Source: Bacillus salipaludis (GTDB taxonomy: Bacteria; Bacillota; Bacilli; Bacillales_B; DSM-18226). From it: 64,000 nt of DNA. A program made the translations under genes and the position numbers. Of this stretch, positions 8,797 through 18,228 are shown one piece after another. Each line of letters begins with the position of its first letter. Within the stretch, counting starts at the first letter, position 1. The stretch lies in NCBI RefSeq assembly GCF_004358205.1, contig NZ_SMYO01000001.1:1-64000 (forward strand). The letters run 5' to 3'. The notes beneath the pieces are model-generated. The model was not told the origin of the DNA. It searched no databases and worked only from the letters and a program-made list of their open reading frames with translations.

Positions 8797-8825
8797 ACAA
8801 TATAATTTTAAGAATTTTTTGTCAA
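8797..8825 (-). promoter_or_regulatory. Sigma-A promoter for the TrpX-like gene
   Basis: TTGACA, 17-bp spacer, TATTGT on the minus strand, about 130 bp upstream of the start. A second overlapping possibility (TTGTCC, 17 bp, TAAAAT) lies just downstream. The rest of 8670-8977 holds only this promoter and the thrC terminator. I saw no T-box. Confidence 0.6.
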
Positions 8826-8882
8826 ATCATACATCATTTTAGATTTGTACCGGGATAGACCAAGAAACGAGGAAAATTGAAA

Positions 8883-8903
8883 AGCCCCTTTATGGAAGGG
8901 GCT
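8883..8903 (-). terminator. Intrinsic terminator of thrC
   Basis: An 8-bp stem (AGCCCCTT/AAGGGGCT) with a 5-base loop, followed by TTTTC on the minus strand, about 75 bp after the thrC stop. Confidence 0.7.
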
Positions 8904-8977
8904 AGATTAAAATATATTTGATTATTAGGCAGAGTCGCCGCCTCTCAGTGACTTATTGTACACCAGGATATTTATAA

Positions 8978-10381
8978 CTAATTAGCAGCAAAACTAAATA
9001 GCTTCTCTAACTCCCGAACAATTATTTGATTGTCCGCCTCAATAACCTCTAGATATTGTGGTTTATTAAACAATTGACTGATTTGTTCCGGGAAAGTCTG
9101 CTTAATACCACAACGTTCGATTGACTCATTAAATTTAGCTGGATGAGCTGTTGCAAGAGTGACACAAACCTCATTTGGTTCATTGCATACTTCGAATGCA
9201 GCAACCCCGCAAGCTGTATGTGGATCTAATAAATAGTTCGTTTCATCATTGTACTTCTTAATCGTTTCTAAGCATTCTTCTCCCACTACTCCATGTGCGG
9301 CAAAATCCTTTTTAACTTGAAGAAGCAGCTCCTCAGTTACGGCAATTTTTCCTTCTGCCTTGAATTGATTCATTAACTCCGTTACTTTTCCTGGATTTTC
9401 ACCAACTAAGTAGTACAGATAACGTTCGAAATTACTGGCAACTTGGATATCCATAGAAGGGCTAAAAGTGCTTTGGAACTCACCTGGCTTGTACACTCCC
9501 TCATGGATAAACCCTTCTAAAATATTATTCTCATTCGTTGCAACAATAAGCTTTCCAACAGGAAGACCCATTTTCTTTGCAAGATACCCGGCAAATATAT
9601 CTCCAAAGTTCCCTGTTGGGACACTGAAGTTAACACTTTTTGCGTTTGTCTCTTTTGCCACTTGGAAATATGCATAAAAATAATAAACGGTTTGTGCTAA
9701 AATTCGGACAAAGTTAATCGAATTAATGGCACGGAGATGATATTTATTTTTAAATTCAACATCGGCAAACAATTCCTTAATGATTCTTTGGCCATCATCG
9801 AACGTACCTTTTATCGCAAGATTCAAAACACTTTCGTCATGAACGGTCGTCATTTGCAGTTCTTGTACCTTACTTACTTTTCCATGTGGATGCAAAATAC
9901 AAATGCGAATACCTTCTTTTCCTCTTACGCCCTCAATGGCTGATGCACCAGTATCCCCTGAGGTGGCACCAAGAATATGAATGGTTTCACCTGTTTTCTT
10001 GGAAACATAGGAATATAGATTTCCTAAGAATTGCAGCGCAATATCTTTGAAAGCAAAGGTTGGACCGTGGAACAATTCCAACACATACATGTGATCCTTC
10101 ACTTTTTGGACAGGTGTTACCTCTGGATGGCGAAAAGTTGCATAGCTTTTCTCGATTAATTCCTTTAGCTCGTTATCCGGAATTTCCCCCTCTACATAAT
10201 AAGAGAAGATTTCATAAGCTAATTCCTGATACGTAAGCTTAGACATTTCCTGCAGTTTTTCAGCAGGAATTTGCGGGATTTTTTCCGGGACTAAAAGTCC
10301 TCCGTCATTTGCGAGCCCCATTAAAACTGTATCAATAAAACCAATTTTACTTACATTTCCACGTGTACTTACAAAGTTCAT
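8978..10381 (-). CDS. thrC: Threonine synthase
   Basis: A cytoplasmic PLP enzyme that converts O-phosphohomoserine to threonine. At 467 aa it belongs to the long form found in E. coli and yeast, not the roughly 350-aa form of B. subtilis ThrC. The N-terminus (STRGNVSKIGFIDTVLMGLA) and GPTFAFKDIALQFLG near residue 110, with the PLP-binding Lys, are characteristic. ATGASGDTGASA near 160 binds the cofactor phosphate. The gene stands alone, apart from hom and thrB, with its own terminator. It diverges from the YusG-like gene across a 168-bp spacer in which I found no T-box. Confidence 0.93.
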   Translation of the reverse strand: MNFVSTRGNVSKIGFIDTVLMGLANDGGLLVPEKIPQIPAEKLQEMSKLTYQELAYEIFSYYVEGEIPDNELKELIEKSYATFRHPEVTPVQKVKDHMYVLELFHGPTFAFKDIALQFLGNLYSYVSKKTGETIHILGATSGDTGASAIEGVRGKEGIRICILHPHGKVSKVQELQMTTVHDESVLNLAIKGTFDDGQRIIKELFADVEFKNKYHLRAINSINFVRILAQTVYYFYAYFQVAKETNAKSVNFSVPTGNFGDIFAGYLAKKMGLPVGKLIVATNENNILEGFIHEGVYKPGEFQSTFSPSMDIQVASNFERYLYYLVGENPGKVTELMNQFKAEGKIAVTEELLLQVKKDFAAHGVVGEECLETIKKYNDETNYLLDPHTACGVAAFEVCNEPNEVCVTLATAHPAKFNESIERCGIKQTFPEQISQLFNKPQYLEVIEADNQIIVRELEKLFSFAAN

Positions 10382-10549
10382 AGGTGATCCTCCAAGCTAA
10401 TATTATGTATTACTATCGTTACTCAAAACTGGTCGTAAGTCAATATTAAATGCCTGAATATTTCGCTTTTATTTCTACCTTTATATTCCATAAAACTTTA
10501 GAAGAAAATGGGGAAACTAGCTGTATCATACTGTAGGAGTTGAAAGAAG

Positions 10550-10789
10550 ATGGCTTTGAAACAACAAAAAATAGATGTGACAGATAGTGTAACCGGGAAA
10601 ATTAAAAACGGTGAAATGGAGTTATATTTAGAAAATACTTGTATTGGAAAAATCATGCTTTCTGGAAATCTTCAATACGATTTGGATCATCATTTTGAAG
10701 CGGACCAGCAAAAAATTTACCAGCACGTTACCATAACAGATGGCCCAGATGCCAAATATACGGATTGTGATGATGGTGGCTGGTGTTAA
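10550..10789 (+). CDS. Small acidic protein, YusG-like (DUF2553)
   Basis: A 79-aa cytoplasmic protein whose opening (MALKQQKIDVTDSVTGKI) and mid-section (FEADQQKIYQHVTITDG) match my memory of the Bacillus YusG/DUF2553 family, of unknown function. The C-terminus is Asp/Gly/Cys-rich (CDDGGWC), which might bind metal. GGAG lies ten bases before the ATG. It is a single-gene unit divergent from thrC and closed by a bidirectional hairpin. Confidence 0.7.
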   Translation: MALKQQKIDVTDSVTGKIKNGEMELYLENTCIGKIMLSGNLQYDLDHHFEADQQKIYQHVTITDGPDAKYTDCDDGGWC

Positions 10790-10807
10790 CAAGCTCTTAC
10801 ATTTAAA

Positions 10808-10841
10808 AAGCCTAGATTTTAAACCTCCAAAACCTAGGCTT
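10808..10841. terminator. Bidirectional terminator
   Basis: AAGCCTAG/CTAGGCTT stem with T-rich flanks on both strands, between the converging YusG-like and GntP genes. Confidence 0.65.
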
Positions 10842-10926
10842 CTTTATATTTGAAGAATTTAGTTGGCTGCTAAAGTGAAAAATTCTTCATACAAATAATT
10901 AATCTCAGATAGGAGTAAAATTTTAT

Positions 10927-12360
10927 TTAGAAATGGGGTAGTAAATTTAATAGCAGTGCCATAACTAATCCTACCAGTCCTATGATTGATTGAATAACGG
11001 TAATCGTTTTAAAGGTTTCTCCCATTGACATTCCAAAAGATTCTTTTACTAACCAGAAGCCTGCATGATTAGCGTAGTTAAAGAATAAGGAACCCGCTCC
11101 AATGGCTACTACTAATAATTCCTTATTAATACTAGGATCTGACCCAACTAGCGGTGCCAACAGTCCTGTAGCTCCAACAATTCCCACGGTAGCAGACCCA
11201 GTTGTGACAGATAATAACGCAGCGATCAGCCAGCCAATTGCAATGGCAGAGAGTTTCATCCCCGAAGATAGATGGATAATTGCATCACCTACATGGGAAT
11301 TAACAAGTACCTTTGCAAAGGCACCGCCCCCTGCGATAATTAACAAGATGCTTGCAATAGGCTTAAGACTCGCACCAAATGAATCGCGAAGTCTTTTTGT
11401 ATCTACTCCGCGTCCATATCCCAATAAAATGATCCCTACGATTAAACCAATAAGCAAAGCAATAACGGGCTCTCCTATAAATTCAGTGATTTTATTAAAC
11501 ATGACCGAATTCTTAAACACCGTTTCAGCTAATGTACGACTTAACATGATAACCATTGGCAGCAAAATAACTACAAATGCGGTTACAGTTGAGACCGGAC
11601 GGTGTTCTACTGTTGCAGCCAAAAATTTTGAGGCGTCATTTGATACTGAAGTTTTCTCTGATCCTACGGAAGCTGCGGTATATTGTTCAAGTAAAAGTTG
11701 ATCGGGACGAACGGTCATCCGTGGAGCAATAAATTTACCATATACAGGTCCCGCCAAAATCGCTGAAGGAATTGCACAAATAAGACCATAAATCATCGTA
11801 ACCCCTAGATTTGATTTAAACCCTTCAATCGCGACAAGAGGACCTGGATGCGGCGGTACCATACCATGCATGGTTGCGAGAGCTGCTATCGCAGGTACGC
11901 CTATATAAATGAATGCTGAACCTTTTAAATTCCCTTGCTTTTCCACTTGGGCTGCGACCGAGAAGACAAGTGGTAAAATCATGATCAATCCTACCTCGAA
12001 GAACATGGGGATTCCAATAATAAACGCTGCCGCACCTATTAACCATGGTAAGGTTCGCTTGGTGGATCGTTTTAAAATAACCGACGCGATTTGATCAGTT
12101 GCACCGGAATCACCCAATAGTTTTCCAATCATGGCACCAATTGCGACCTGCAGTCCGACCCCTCCCAGTGTATGACCAGCACCGTCTTCAATGGAAGTGA
12201 CAATGGTTTCAGCATCAAGACCTGATGCAAACCCTACACCAATTGAAACCACCAATAATGCTAACATAGGGTGGAACCGTAATTTTGAAACAATAAGGAA
12301 AACTAACAGCAAAATACCACATACTGCAACAATGAGCAATGAAATATCATGACCTGTCAT
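10927..12360 (-). CDS. GntP family gluconate:H+ symporter-type permease
   Basis: An inner-membrane permease of about 477 aa with 12 or more hydrophobic segments. GHTLGGVGLQVAIGAMIGKL near the N-terminus and HGMVPPHPGP near residue 165 are typical of GntP, and TTGSATVGIVGATG near 390 is the second conserved motif. Substrates in the family are gluconate and related sugar acids. ATG 12360 follows AAGGGGTG; the longer frame to 12426 runs through a cre-like palindrome and is rejected. Two cre-like sites upstream suggest CcpA control. It is adjacent to a CitST/DcuSR-type two-component system, which may sense the transported acid (inference). Confidence 0.9.
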   Translation of the reverse strand: MTGHDISLLIVAVCGILLLVFLIVSKLRFHPMLALLVVSIGVGFASGLDAETIVTSIEDGAGHTLGGVGLQVAIGAMIGKLLGDSGATDQIASVILKRSTKRTLPWLIGAAAFIIGIPMFFEVGLIMILPLVFSVAAQVEKQGNLKGSAFIYIGVPAIAALATMHGMVPPHPGPLVAIEGFKSNLGVTMIYGLICAIPSAILAGPVYGKFIAPRMTVRPDQLLLEQYTAASVGSEKTSVSNDASKFLAATVEHRPVSTVTAFVVILLPMVIMLSRTLAETVFKNSVMFNKITEFIGEPVIALLIGLIVGIILLGYGRGVDTKRLRDSFGASLKPIASILLIIAGGGAFAKVLVNSHVGDAIIHLSSGMKLSAIAIGWLIAALLSVTTGSATVGIVGATGLLAPLVGSDPSINKELLVVAIGAGSLFFNYANHAGFWLVKESFGMSMGETFKTITVIQSIIGLVGLVMALLLNLLPHF

Positions 12361-12411
12361 AAACTGCACCCCTTTTAATATCGTAAAATAGTAAATTTGA
12401 ACCTTTGAGCA

Positions 12412-12426
12412 AGAGAGCGCTCTCAA
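12412..12426. promoter_or_regulatory. cre-like palindrome upstream of gntP-type gene
   Basis: Contains a perfect 12-bp palindrome GAGAGCGCTCTC. It matches the CcpA consensus WTGNAANCGNWNNCW except at one position (TTGAGAGCG...). Confidence 0.5.
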
Positions 12427-12445
12427 ATCTCCCTAAAATAAAGCT

Positions 12446-12460
12446 AGATAACGCTTTCAA
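12446..12460. promoter_or_regulatory. cre (CcpA) site upstream of gntP-type gene
   Basis: On the minus strand TTGAAAGCGTTATCT fits WTGNAANCGNWNNCW at every defined position. It lies 86-100 bp upstream of the permease start and suggests glucose repression. Confidence 0.65.
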
Positions 12461-12557
12461 ACCGTCGTTTGAAGAAGCTATTAAGATAACTTTATAGTTT
12501 AGGCAGAAAAATTAAAATATTATCTAAATTAGTTGAATTAAAATAATAAACCAAAAA

Positions 12558-12574
12558 TTTACATTTATTGTAAA
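12558..12574. promoter_or_regulatory. Inverted repeat TTTACA-N5-TGTAAA
   Basis: A symmetric site in the spacer between the permease gene and the response-regulator gene, upstream of the permease. It is a candidate binding site for the adjacent response regulator, from position alone. Confidence 0.35.
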
Positions 12575-12594
12575 TATAAAAGAAAACAAAAAAA

Positions 12595-12612
12595 GATTGG
12601 CTTTCACCAATC
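12595..12612 (-). terminator. Intrinsic terminator of the two-component operon
   Basis: GATTGG/CCAATC stem with a 6-base loop and seven T residues on the minus strand, just after the response-regulator gene. Confidence 0.75.
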
Positions 12613-12621
12613 CTCAGGTCA

Positions 12622-13323
12622 TCATTTCTTTTTCCATTTGTATTTACGTTCTGGCCGGCCCACCGAACCATACTGGATATCTACTTCCATTTCATCAATA
12701 GATGAAAGATATTCTAAATATTTTCGTGCAGTGGAATCTGTGATTCCAAGAAGGACAGCTAACTCCTCTGCACTTACACTCCCTTTTTCAAAATGAAGCT
12801 TGTCACGGACTCTCATCAATGTAAATCGATCGATGCCTTTGGGAAGTTGTTTTTCTTCCCTTAGTTTAGGAGTAGCAGGGTCTGCTAAGGAGAAAAAGGA
12901 ATCGATTTCCTTCTGAACCATCGTTTTTTTAATCTGAAGCTGCTCCATCGTTAGCTTATATCTAGTCAATTCATTCGTGAACTTCTTAATATCAATTGGT
13001 TTAATTAAATAACTAAAAACACCCCCGCGAATCGCCTCTGTAACGGTTTCTGCGTCATTTGCAGCGGTGATGGGAATTATATCTATTCCCCTAATTTTCA
13101 TTCTAATTACTCGAAGTAAGTCGATGCCATTCATATCCGGCAGATAGATGTCTAACAAAATTAATTGGGGTCTAAATGTATGAAGATAGCCAAGCGCATC
13201 CTCCCCTGAATTTGCAATAGCAGAAACCTCAAATCCCTCAATTTTTTCAGTGAATTTTTTATAAATATTTGCCGCAATTGGATCATCTTCAATAATCAAG
13301 ACCTGAATAGGGTTTCCTGCCAT
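12622..13323 (-). CDS. Response regulator, CitT/DctR/DcuR family
   Basis: A 233-aa cytoplasmic regulator. The receiver domain has IIEDDP (acid pocket), LLDIYLPD (phospho-accepting Asp near residue 57), PITAAND and the Lys in YLIKPID. The C-terminal part is the helix-turn-helix of citrate/malate-type regulators (TARKYLEYLSSIDEMEVDIQYGSVGRPER region). ATG 13323 is preferred: AGGAG lies too close to the ATG six bases earlier. It begins 12 bp after the kinase stop and forms one operon with it. The neighbouring GntP permease is the obvious candidate target. Confidence 0.9.
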   Translation of the reverse strand: MAGNPIQVLIIEDDPIAANIYKKFTEKIEGFEVSAIANSGEDALGYLHTFRPQLILLDIYLPDMNGIDLLRVIRMKIRGIDIIPITAANDAETVTEAIRGGVFSYLIKPIDIKKFTNELTRYKLTMEQLQIKKTMVQKEIDSFFSLADPATPKLREEKQLPKGIDRFTLMRVRDKLHFEKGSVSAEELAVLLGITDSTARKYLEYLSSIDEMEVDIQYGSVGRPERKYKWKKK

Positions 13324-13335
13324 GAACATTCTCCT

Positions 13336-14925
13336 TTATCTTTTCGGAATCACAAGTGTAAATTTAGAACCTCCCAAAAGGCTGTTCGTGATAAATACTT
13401 GACCATTTAATTGCTCAAGGGAATTCTTAACGATGCTTAGACCAATGCCGCGATTTTTCCCTTCTTTGCTTGTATATCCTTCTGTAAAAATAGTATTTTG
13501 CTTTTCGTTTGGAATACCGGATCCATTATCTTGAATATCAAAAACAAGATCCCTGCCAATATCGGTGAAAGAGACTATTACTGTTGCCCCCACTTCGTGT
13601 TTTTCCTTTGCGGCTTCCATCGCATTATCAATAATATTACCGAGAATGGATACAAGCAGCTTCGTATCCATTGATTCAGGTAGCTCAGAAAGAAGACTTT
13701 CTTGATCAATATTTAAGTCTACCTTTAACTCTTTTGATCGATTTATTTTACCTAGCAAACAGGCTACGAGGAAGGGGTCCTTAACAGCTGTCATTAAAAA
13801 TACGATTGTATCTTGGCGATCCTCCACTTCACTCGATATGAGATCCCTGGCCTTATCGTATTCTTCAATACTTAATAATCCATATATCGTATTTAATTTG
13901 TTAAGAAATTCGTGATTGAGGGCTCTAATGTTTTCGGAGTAAGATTTAATTTTTGAAACTTCATCAAACAATTGCTCAATTTCAATTTCTGTACGGATTG
14001 TTAGGACAACGCCTGCAATTTCGCTCATTTGTGATACGATTGAAAAATCGATAACAAACACTTGATCACCCAACAGGATCTTTTGATTGGATCTTCCTGT
14101 TTTGGTTTCAATAACTTCTTGAATCATTTCTCTTAAACGAGAGGTTTGGATAATCGAATCATGCAGCGGAAAATTCCCCGAAAGCAATTCCCGTGCTCTT
14201 TTATTCACAGAAAGTACATGAAAATCACTATCTACCGCTATGATTCCATCCCGAATCGATTCTAGTATTGCTTCCTTTTCTTTAAAAACATAAGAAATTT
14301 CCTCAGGTTCGAGACCAAACATTTTCTGTTTTATTCTCCTTGCAATAAAAAAAGAAGCTGCTACTCCCATTACGAGTAGCAATAGAGCGAGTACAATAAT
14401 TTCTTCTCTATAGGTAAGAATTCTTTTTTTTACATCTACCATTAAGAAACCGACAGAGGAAACACCAATTATCTTTCCCTTTTCATCCAGAATAGGGGTT
14501 TTAGCTTTGATCGCAGGACCCGAGATTCCTTCACCAAAATATACAATGGAAATGTGCTGCTTAAAAACAGGCTGATTGCTTGTAGCCATTGATTTACCGA
14601 TATATTTTGGATTCGGGTGGGAATAACGGATTCCCTGTTTGTTTCCGATCACGATATAACTCGCGCCTGTTTGCTTTCTCATCCTCTCCGTAATCGGTTG
14701 AATTTCCTTTGACGGGTTTTCGCTTTTAAAAGCCCGAATAATCCTATCATCTTGTGCTGCTAATTTTGCTACAGACATTGCCTCGTGACCAAGATATTGT
14801 GTTGAAAGATCATTAATTATTTTCGTAAAAAAAATAGCTGCTACTATCGTAGTAGTGCAGATAACAATCGATATGTGCAATACCATCTGAGTAAATAATT
14901 TCAATTTCCTGTTGGGTAATTTCAT
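13336..14925 (-). CDS. Sensor histidine kinase, CitA/DcuS/MalK family
   Basis: A 529-aa membrane kinase. One helix near residues 14-36, an extracytoplasmic sensor domain of the CitA/DcuS type (about 37-170), a second helix (about 172-195), a cytoplasmic PAS domain (215-320), then a short phosphoacceptor region with the His in ALNHEFLNKLNTIYGLL near 340. The ATP-binding domain follows: NIIDNAMEAA (N box), DNGSGIP (G1) and GIGLSIV (G2). Family members sense C4 or C6 carboxylates. It is the first gene of a two-gene operon ahead of its regulator. The exact ligand is unknown; proximity of a GntP permease hints at a sugar acid or carboxylate. Confidence 0.9.
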   Translation of the reverse strand: MKLPNRKLKLFTQMVLHISIVICTTTIVAAIFFTKIINDLSTQYLGHEAMSVAKLAAQDDRIIRAFKSENPSKEIQPITERMRKQTGASYIVIGNKQGIRYSHPNPKYIGKSMATSNQPVFKQHISIVYFGEGISGPAIKAKTPILDEKGKIIGVSSVGFLMVDVKKRILTYREEIIVLALLLLVMGVAASFFIARRIKQKMFGLEPEEISYVFKEKEAILESIRDGIIAVDSDFHVLSVNKRARELLSGNFPLHDSIIQTSRLREMIQEVIETKTGRSNQKILLGDQVFVIDFSIVSQMSEIAGVVLTIRTEIEIEQLFDEVSKIKSYSENIRALNHEFLNKLNTIYGLLSIEEYDKARDLISSEVEDRQDTIVFLMTAVKDPFLVACLLGKINRSKELKVDLNIDQESLLSELPESMDTKLLVSILGNIIDNAMEAAKEKHEVGATVIVSFTDIGRDLVFDIQDNGSGIPNEKQNTIFTEGYTSKEGKNRGIGLSIVKNSLEQLNGQVFITNSLLGGSKFTLVIPKR

Positions 14926-15021
14926 ATACAGATCTCCATGGTTTGAAAGCGTATTATATTTCTAGTATATCAAATAGGATCTAACGAAAAAGCCATAAGT
15001 TTTTTATTTATTGACTAATAT

Positions 15022-15055
15022 GAAAAAGGAGCCGCCCAATTATTTTAGCAGCTCC
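15022..15055 (-). terminator. Intrinsic terminator of the RND gene
   Basis: On the minus strand GGAGCTGC/GCGGCTCC (one wobble) with a 12-base loop, followed by TTTTTC. Confidence 0.7.
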
Positions 15056-15097
15056 ATAAATTACATTTAAAGATTTCACTTTATAGGTCAGATTTCA

Positions 15098-18000
15098 TTA
15101 ATTTTCTTGTATTTCTCTACGGTTTTTCTTAAATAATTTTGATAGGACTTCATATACAATTGGTACAACCACTAAGGTTAATAAGGTCGAACTTGTTAAA
15201 CCTCCAATTACTGTAATCGCAAGTCCTTTTGAAATCAAACCTCCGCCGCCTTCTCCAAGCGCTAATGGGATTAACGCACCAACTGTAGCAATAGCGGTCA
15301 TCAGGATTGGACGTAAACGCGTTGCTCCTGCTTCTAAAACAGCAGTACGCATACTCAATCCATCACGTTCCATATGGATAATCCGGTCTACCAAAACGAT
15401 CGCATTCGTGACCACAATCCCGATTAACATCAGCAGCCCCATCATAACGGATACAGAAATGGTTTCACCTGCGATGAATAAACCCACAAATGAACCGATG
15501 ACGGCAAATGGTAACGAGAACAGGATGGCAAATGGTGCGACACCTTCACGGAAGGTTACCACAAGGATGAAATATACGATGGCAATTGCAGCAGCCATGG
15601 CTGCACCAAGTTTCGTAAATGTATCAGACATATCTGCCTGGACACCAGCCACACTAACCGTAACCCCTTTTGGTAAATCAAGTTTATCCACTTTTTTACC
15701 GACTTCAGAGGTTACCTTAGAAATATCCTTGCCTTTCACTTTTCCAGAAACAGTTGCGTAGTATTCACCTTTACTGCGTGAAAGCGTATTTAAGGTTGTT
15801 CCTTTTTTGACTTTGACAAGCTCGGAAAGAGGAACGTTTTTACCGATTGCTGTTGGGATTTGTTTATCTAACAGATCCTTAATCGAGTTAGGCTGCTTCT
15901 TTTGTTCTTGCTGAACAATTACATCTAATGCGTTACCGTCTTTTTCTACCGTAGTTAATACATTCTCTGTTTTTTGCGGACTTAGCATTCCAACGAGCTG
16001 ACCGGTGGTTAAACCGTATTTTATCAATTCATCTTGCGCCACACGGAATGTATATTCAACAAAAGGGTCCTCCGCACTTGAAGTAACATCTTTCAAGCCG
16101 TTATTCTTTTTCAAAACATTTTCTACCTTATCAACAGACTTATAAAGTTTATTTAAATCTTCACTATAGAGGGTATAGCTGACCTCATCATTAGAACCAG
16201 ACATCGAAGAGAAGTTCTGACTCTTCCATTTTCCTGATTGATTCATACCCGCTACATACTTTTCAATTTTCTCTTTCACTTTCGGGAAATTCTTCGTATC
16301 CGGATCAAAGATGAGGTACATTAAACCTCCGCCGCCTGCTCCGCCAAACATTGCGGTTGACGTGTCTCCAGCTTCTGTAACTGATACTTGAACGATATCA
16401 ATATCATCACGTTTTTCCATTTTTTGTTCAACAGCTTTGACGTTTGCTAAGGTATCTTTACGAAGTTCGCCCGCTTTTGGAGTATACGTTAAGTACATCA
16501 CTTTATCCTCTTGGCTACCCATAAAACTAAAGCCGATTAACGGGGTTAAGGCCAAACTCCCTGCTAATAAAAGGATCGCTAGGATAGAAGCAATCACTTT
16601 ATGGTTAAGCGACTTGTTAAGAAAACCTTTGTACCATTTTGCTAATTTACCAACTTCTTTATGTTGTTTTTCTGTCTTTTCACCATATAATTTTTTCTTA
16701 AATAAGAAGTGAGAGAAAGCAGGAACGATGGTAATGGCCACAAGTAAGGAAGCCCCAAGCGAAAACGCCATCGTTAATGCAAACGGTGCAAATAGCTCCC
16801 CGACCATGCCACCAACGAAAATCAGCGGTGCGAATACTGCAACCGTTACTAAGGTTGATGACAGGATTGGTTTGAACATTTCAATTGTTGCCTCACGAAT
16901 CAGAGCCCGTCCATTTAATGGCTCTTCTTTTAAATGTAATCGTCGATAAATATTTTCAACTACAACGATGGAATCATCAATTACACGGCCGATTGCAACG
17001 GTAATCGCTCCAAGTGTCATAATATTCAACGTAATATCCATCCAATGAAGAATCAATAGCGCCATAAAGATGGAAACAGGAATCGAGGCGATTGAAATAA
17101 TCGTTGATTTAAAATCACGCAAGAAGAGGAGGATGATTAATACAGCAATCAACCCACCAAATACTGCTTTTTCAATCATTGTTGTAATGGACTCTTGGAT
17201 AGGTTTTCCTTGGTCAAGGGTCACATCAATCGCAAGTCCTTCTACTTTTGCTTTTTCATCTTTTATTACCTTTTTCACCTTGTTCACAACATCAACAGTG
17301 TTAGCTTGTTGACCTTTGACAATTTGGATCGCAATTGCCTCTTTGCCATTTGTACGTGAAATGGACTGCACTTTACCCACTACATGAATTGAAGCAATGT
17401 CACTCAGTTTCACAAATGGCGAACGATTGGTCGCAGAAGGTGTAACTGGAATTAACATATTCTTTAATTCTTTAACTGACATGAACTTGCCGTCGATTGC
17501 AACCGCTTGTTCACCTGCTTTAAACTCATAAAGTCCTAATGAAACTGCCATATTACTTGCCTGGATCATTTGTTTGACTTTATCTTCTGTTAAACCGAAT
17601 TGAGTCATTTTTGCTTTATTATACGTTAAATCTACTTCATCGATGTGCTGACCTGTGATTGTTGCATCCGCAACTCCCTCGATTTTCTTGATTTTGGGAA
17701 GTAAACTTTCCTCTACAGTTGAGGTCAATCCAACAATATCCTCTTTGGAACTACTGACACTTAGGGCAACAACCGGCATCATGTTCATACTTATCGCTGA
17801 TGTTGTCGGCTCTTTTGCCCCATCTGGCAATTTCACATTCTCTAATGCAGATTTTAGTTCCCGTTTTGCTTCGTCCATATCAATACCATATTCGTATTCC
17901 ACCTGAATACTAGCCATGTTAGAATAGGAATTGGAATAAACGGACTTTACGTGATCAAGACCTTCTACCGCCTTTTCGATTGGCATTGATATATCTTCCA

Positions 18001-18181
18001 TTACATTCTTGGGAGTCGCTCCCGGGTAAACATCCGTTACCATTAGGTAAGGAATCGATATATTCGGAATAGTCTCCATGTTCATTCGTGTGCCGGAATA
18101 TATACCGGAAACCGTAATGATGATCGTGAGCAGCCAGACTGCCAATTTATTTTGAAGAACAAAATTAACTAACCCTTTCAC
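15098..18181 (-). CDS. RND (AcrB/SwrC-type) efflux transporter
   Basis: A proton-driven exporter of about 1027 aa with the RND layout: one N-terminal helix, a large extracellular loop, six helices, a second loop, six helices. Typical segments include GAITVAIGRVIDDSIVVVEN (proton-relay Asp residues) and the repeat-2 match IGIVVTNAIVLVDRI. SwrC/YerP of B. subtilis, which exports surfactin, is the nearest known type. GTG 18181 is preferred over TTG 18217: the protein then begins like SwrC, and the longer form would overlap the divergent tetR promoter. A TetR gene diverges from it, with one operator between. Confidence 0.9.
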   Translation of the reverse strand: MKGLVNFVLQNKLAVWLLTIIITVSGIYSGTRMNMETIPNISIPYLMVTDVYPGATPKNVMEDISMPIEKAVEGLDHVKSVYSNSYSNMASIQVEYEYGIDMDEAKRELKSALENVKLPDGAKEPTTSAISMNMMPVVALSVSSSKEDIVGLTSTVEESLLPKIKKIEGVADATITGQHIDEVDLTYNKAKMTQFGLTEDKVKQMIQASNMAVSLGLYEFKAGEQAVAIDGKFMSVKELKNMLIPVTPSATNRSPFVKLSDIASIHVVGKVQSISRTNGKEAIAIQIVKGQQANTVDVVNKVKKVIKDEKAKVEGLAIDVTLDQGKPIQESITTMIEKAVFGGLIAVLIILLFLRDFKSTIISIASIPVSIFMALLILHWMDITLNIMTLGAITVAIGRVIDDSIVVVENIYRRLHLKEEPLNGRALIREATIEMFKPILSSTLVTVAVFAPLIFVGGMVGELFAPFALTMAFSLGASLLVAITIVPAFSHFLFKKKLYGEKTEKQHKEVGKLAKWYKGFLNKSLNHKVIASILAILLLAGSLALTPLIGFSFMGSQEDKVMYLTYTPKAGELRKDTLANVKAVEQKMEKRDDIDIVQVSVTEAGDTSTAMFGGAGGGGLMYLIFDPDTKNFPKVKEKIEKYVAGMNQSGKWKSQNFSSMSGSNDEVSYTLYSEDLNKLYKSVDKVENVLKKNNGLKDVTSSAEDPFVEYTFRVAQDELIKYGLTTGQLVGMLSPQKTENVLTTVEKDGNALDVIVQQEQKKQPNSIKDLLDKQIPTAIGKNVPLSELVKVKKGTTLNTLSRSKGEYYATVSGKVKGKDISKVTSEVGKKVDKLDLPKGVTVSVAGVQADMSDTFTKLGAAMAAAIAIVYFILVVTFREGVAPFAILFSLPFAVIGSFVGLFIAGETISVSVMMGLLMLIGIVVTNAIVLVDRIIHMERDGLSMRTAVLEAGATRLRPILMTAIATVGALIPLALGEGGGGLISKGLAITVIGGLTSSTLLTLVVVPIVYEVLSKLFKKNRREIQEN

Positions 18182-18199
18182 TTTTACACCTACCCATAA

Positions 18200-18228
18200 T
18201 TGACTTAATAAACTCAATTCCTTATAAT
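18200..18228 (+). promoter_or_regulatory. Sigma-A promoter of the tetR gene
   Basis: TTGACT, 17-bp spacer, TATAAT on the plus strand. The operator begins two bases after the -10. Confidence 0.8.

Noticed and set aside
11102..11701. A 199-codon plus-strand frame
   Set aside because: It is the mirror of the GntP permease gene; Ser/Thr/Pro-rich composition is typical of an antisense shadow.
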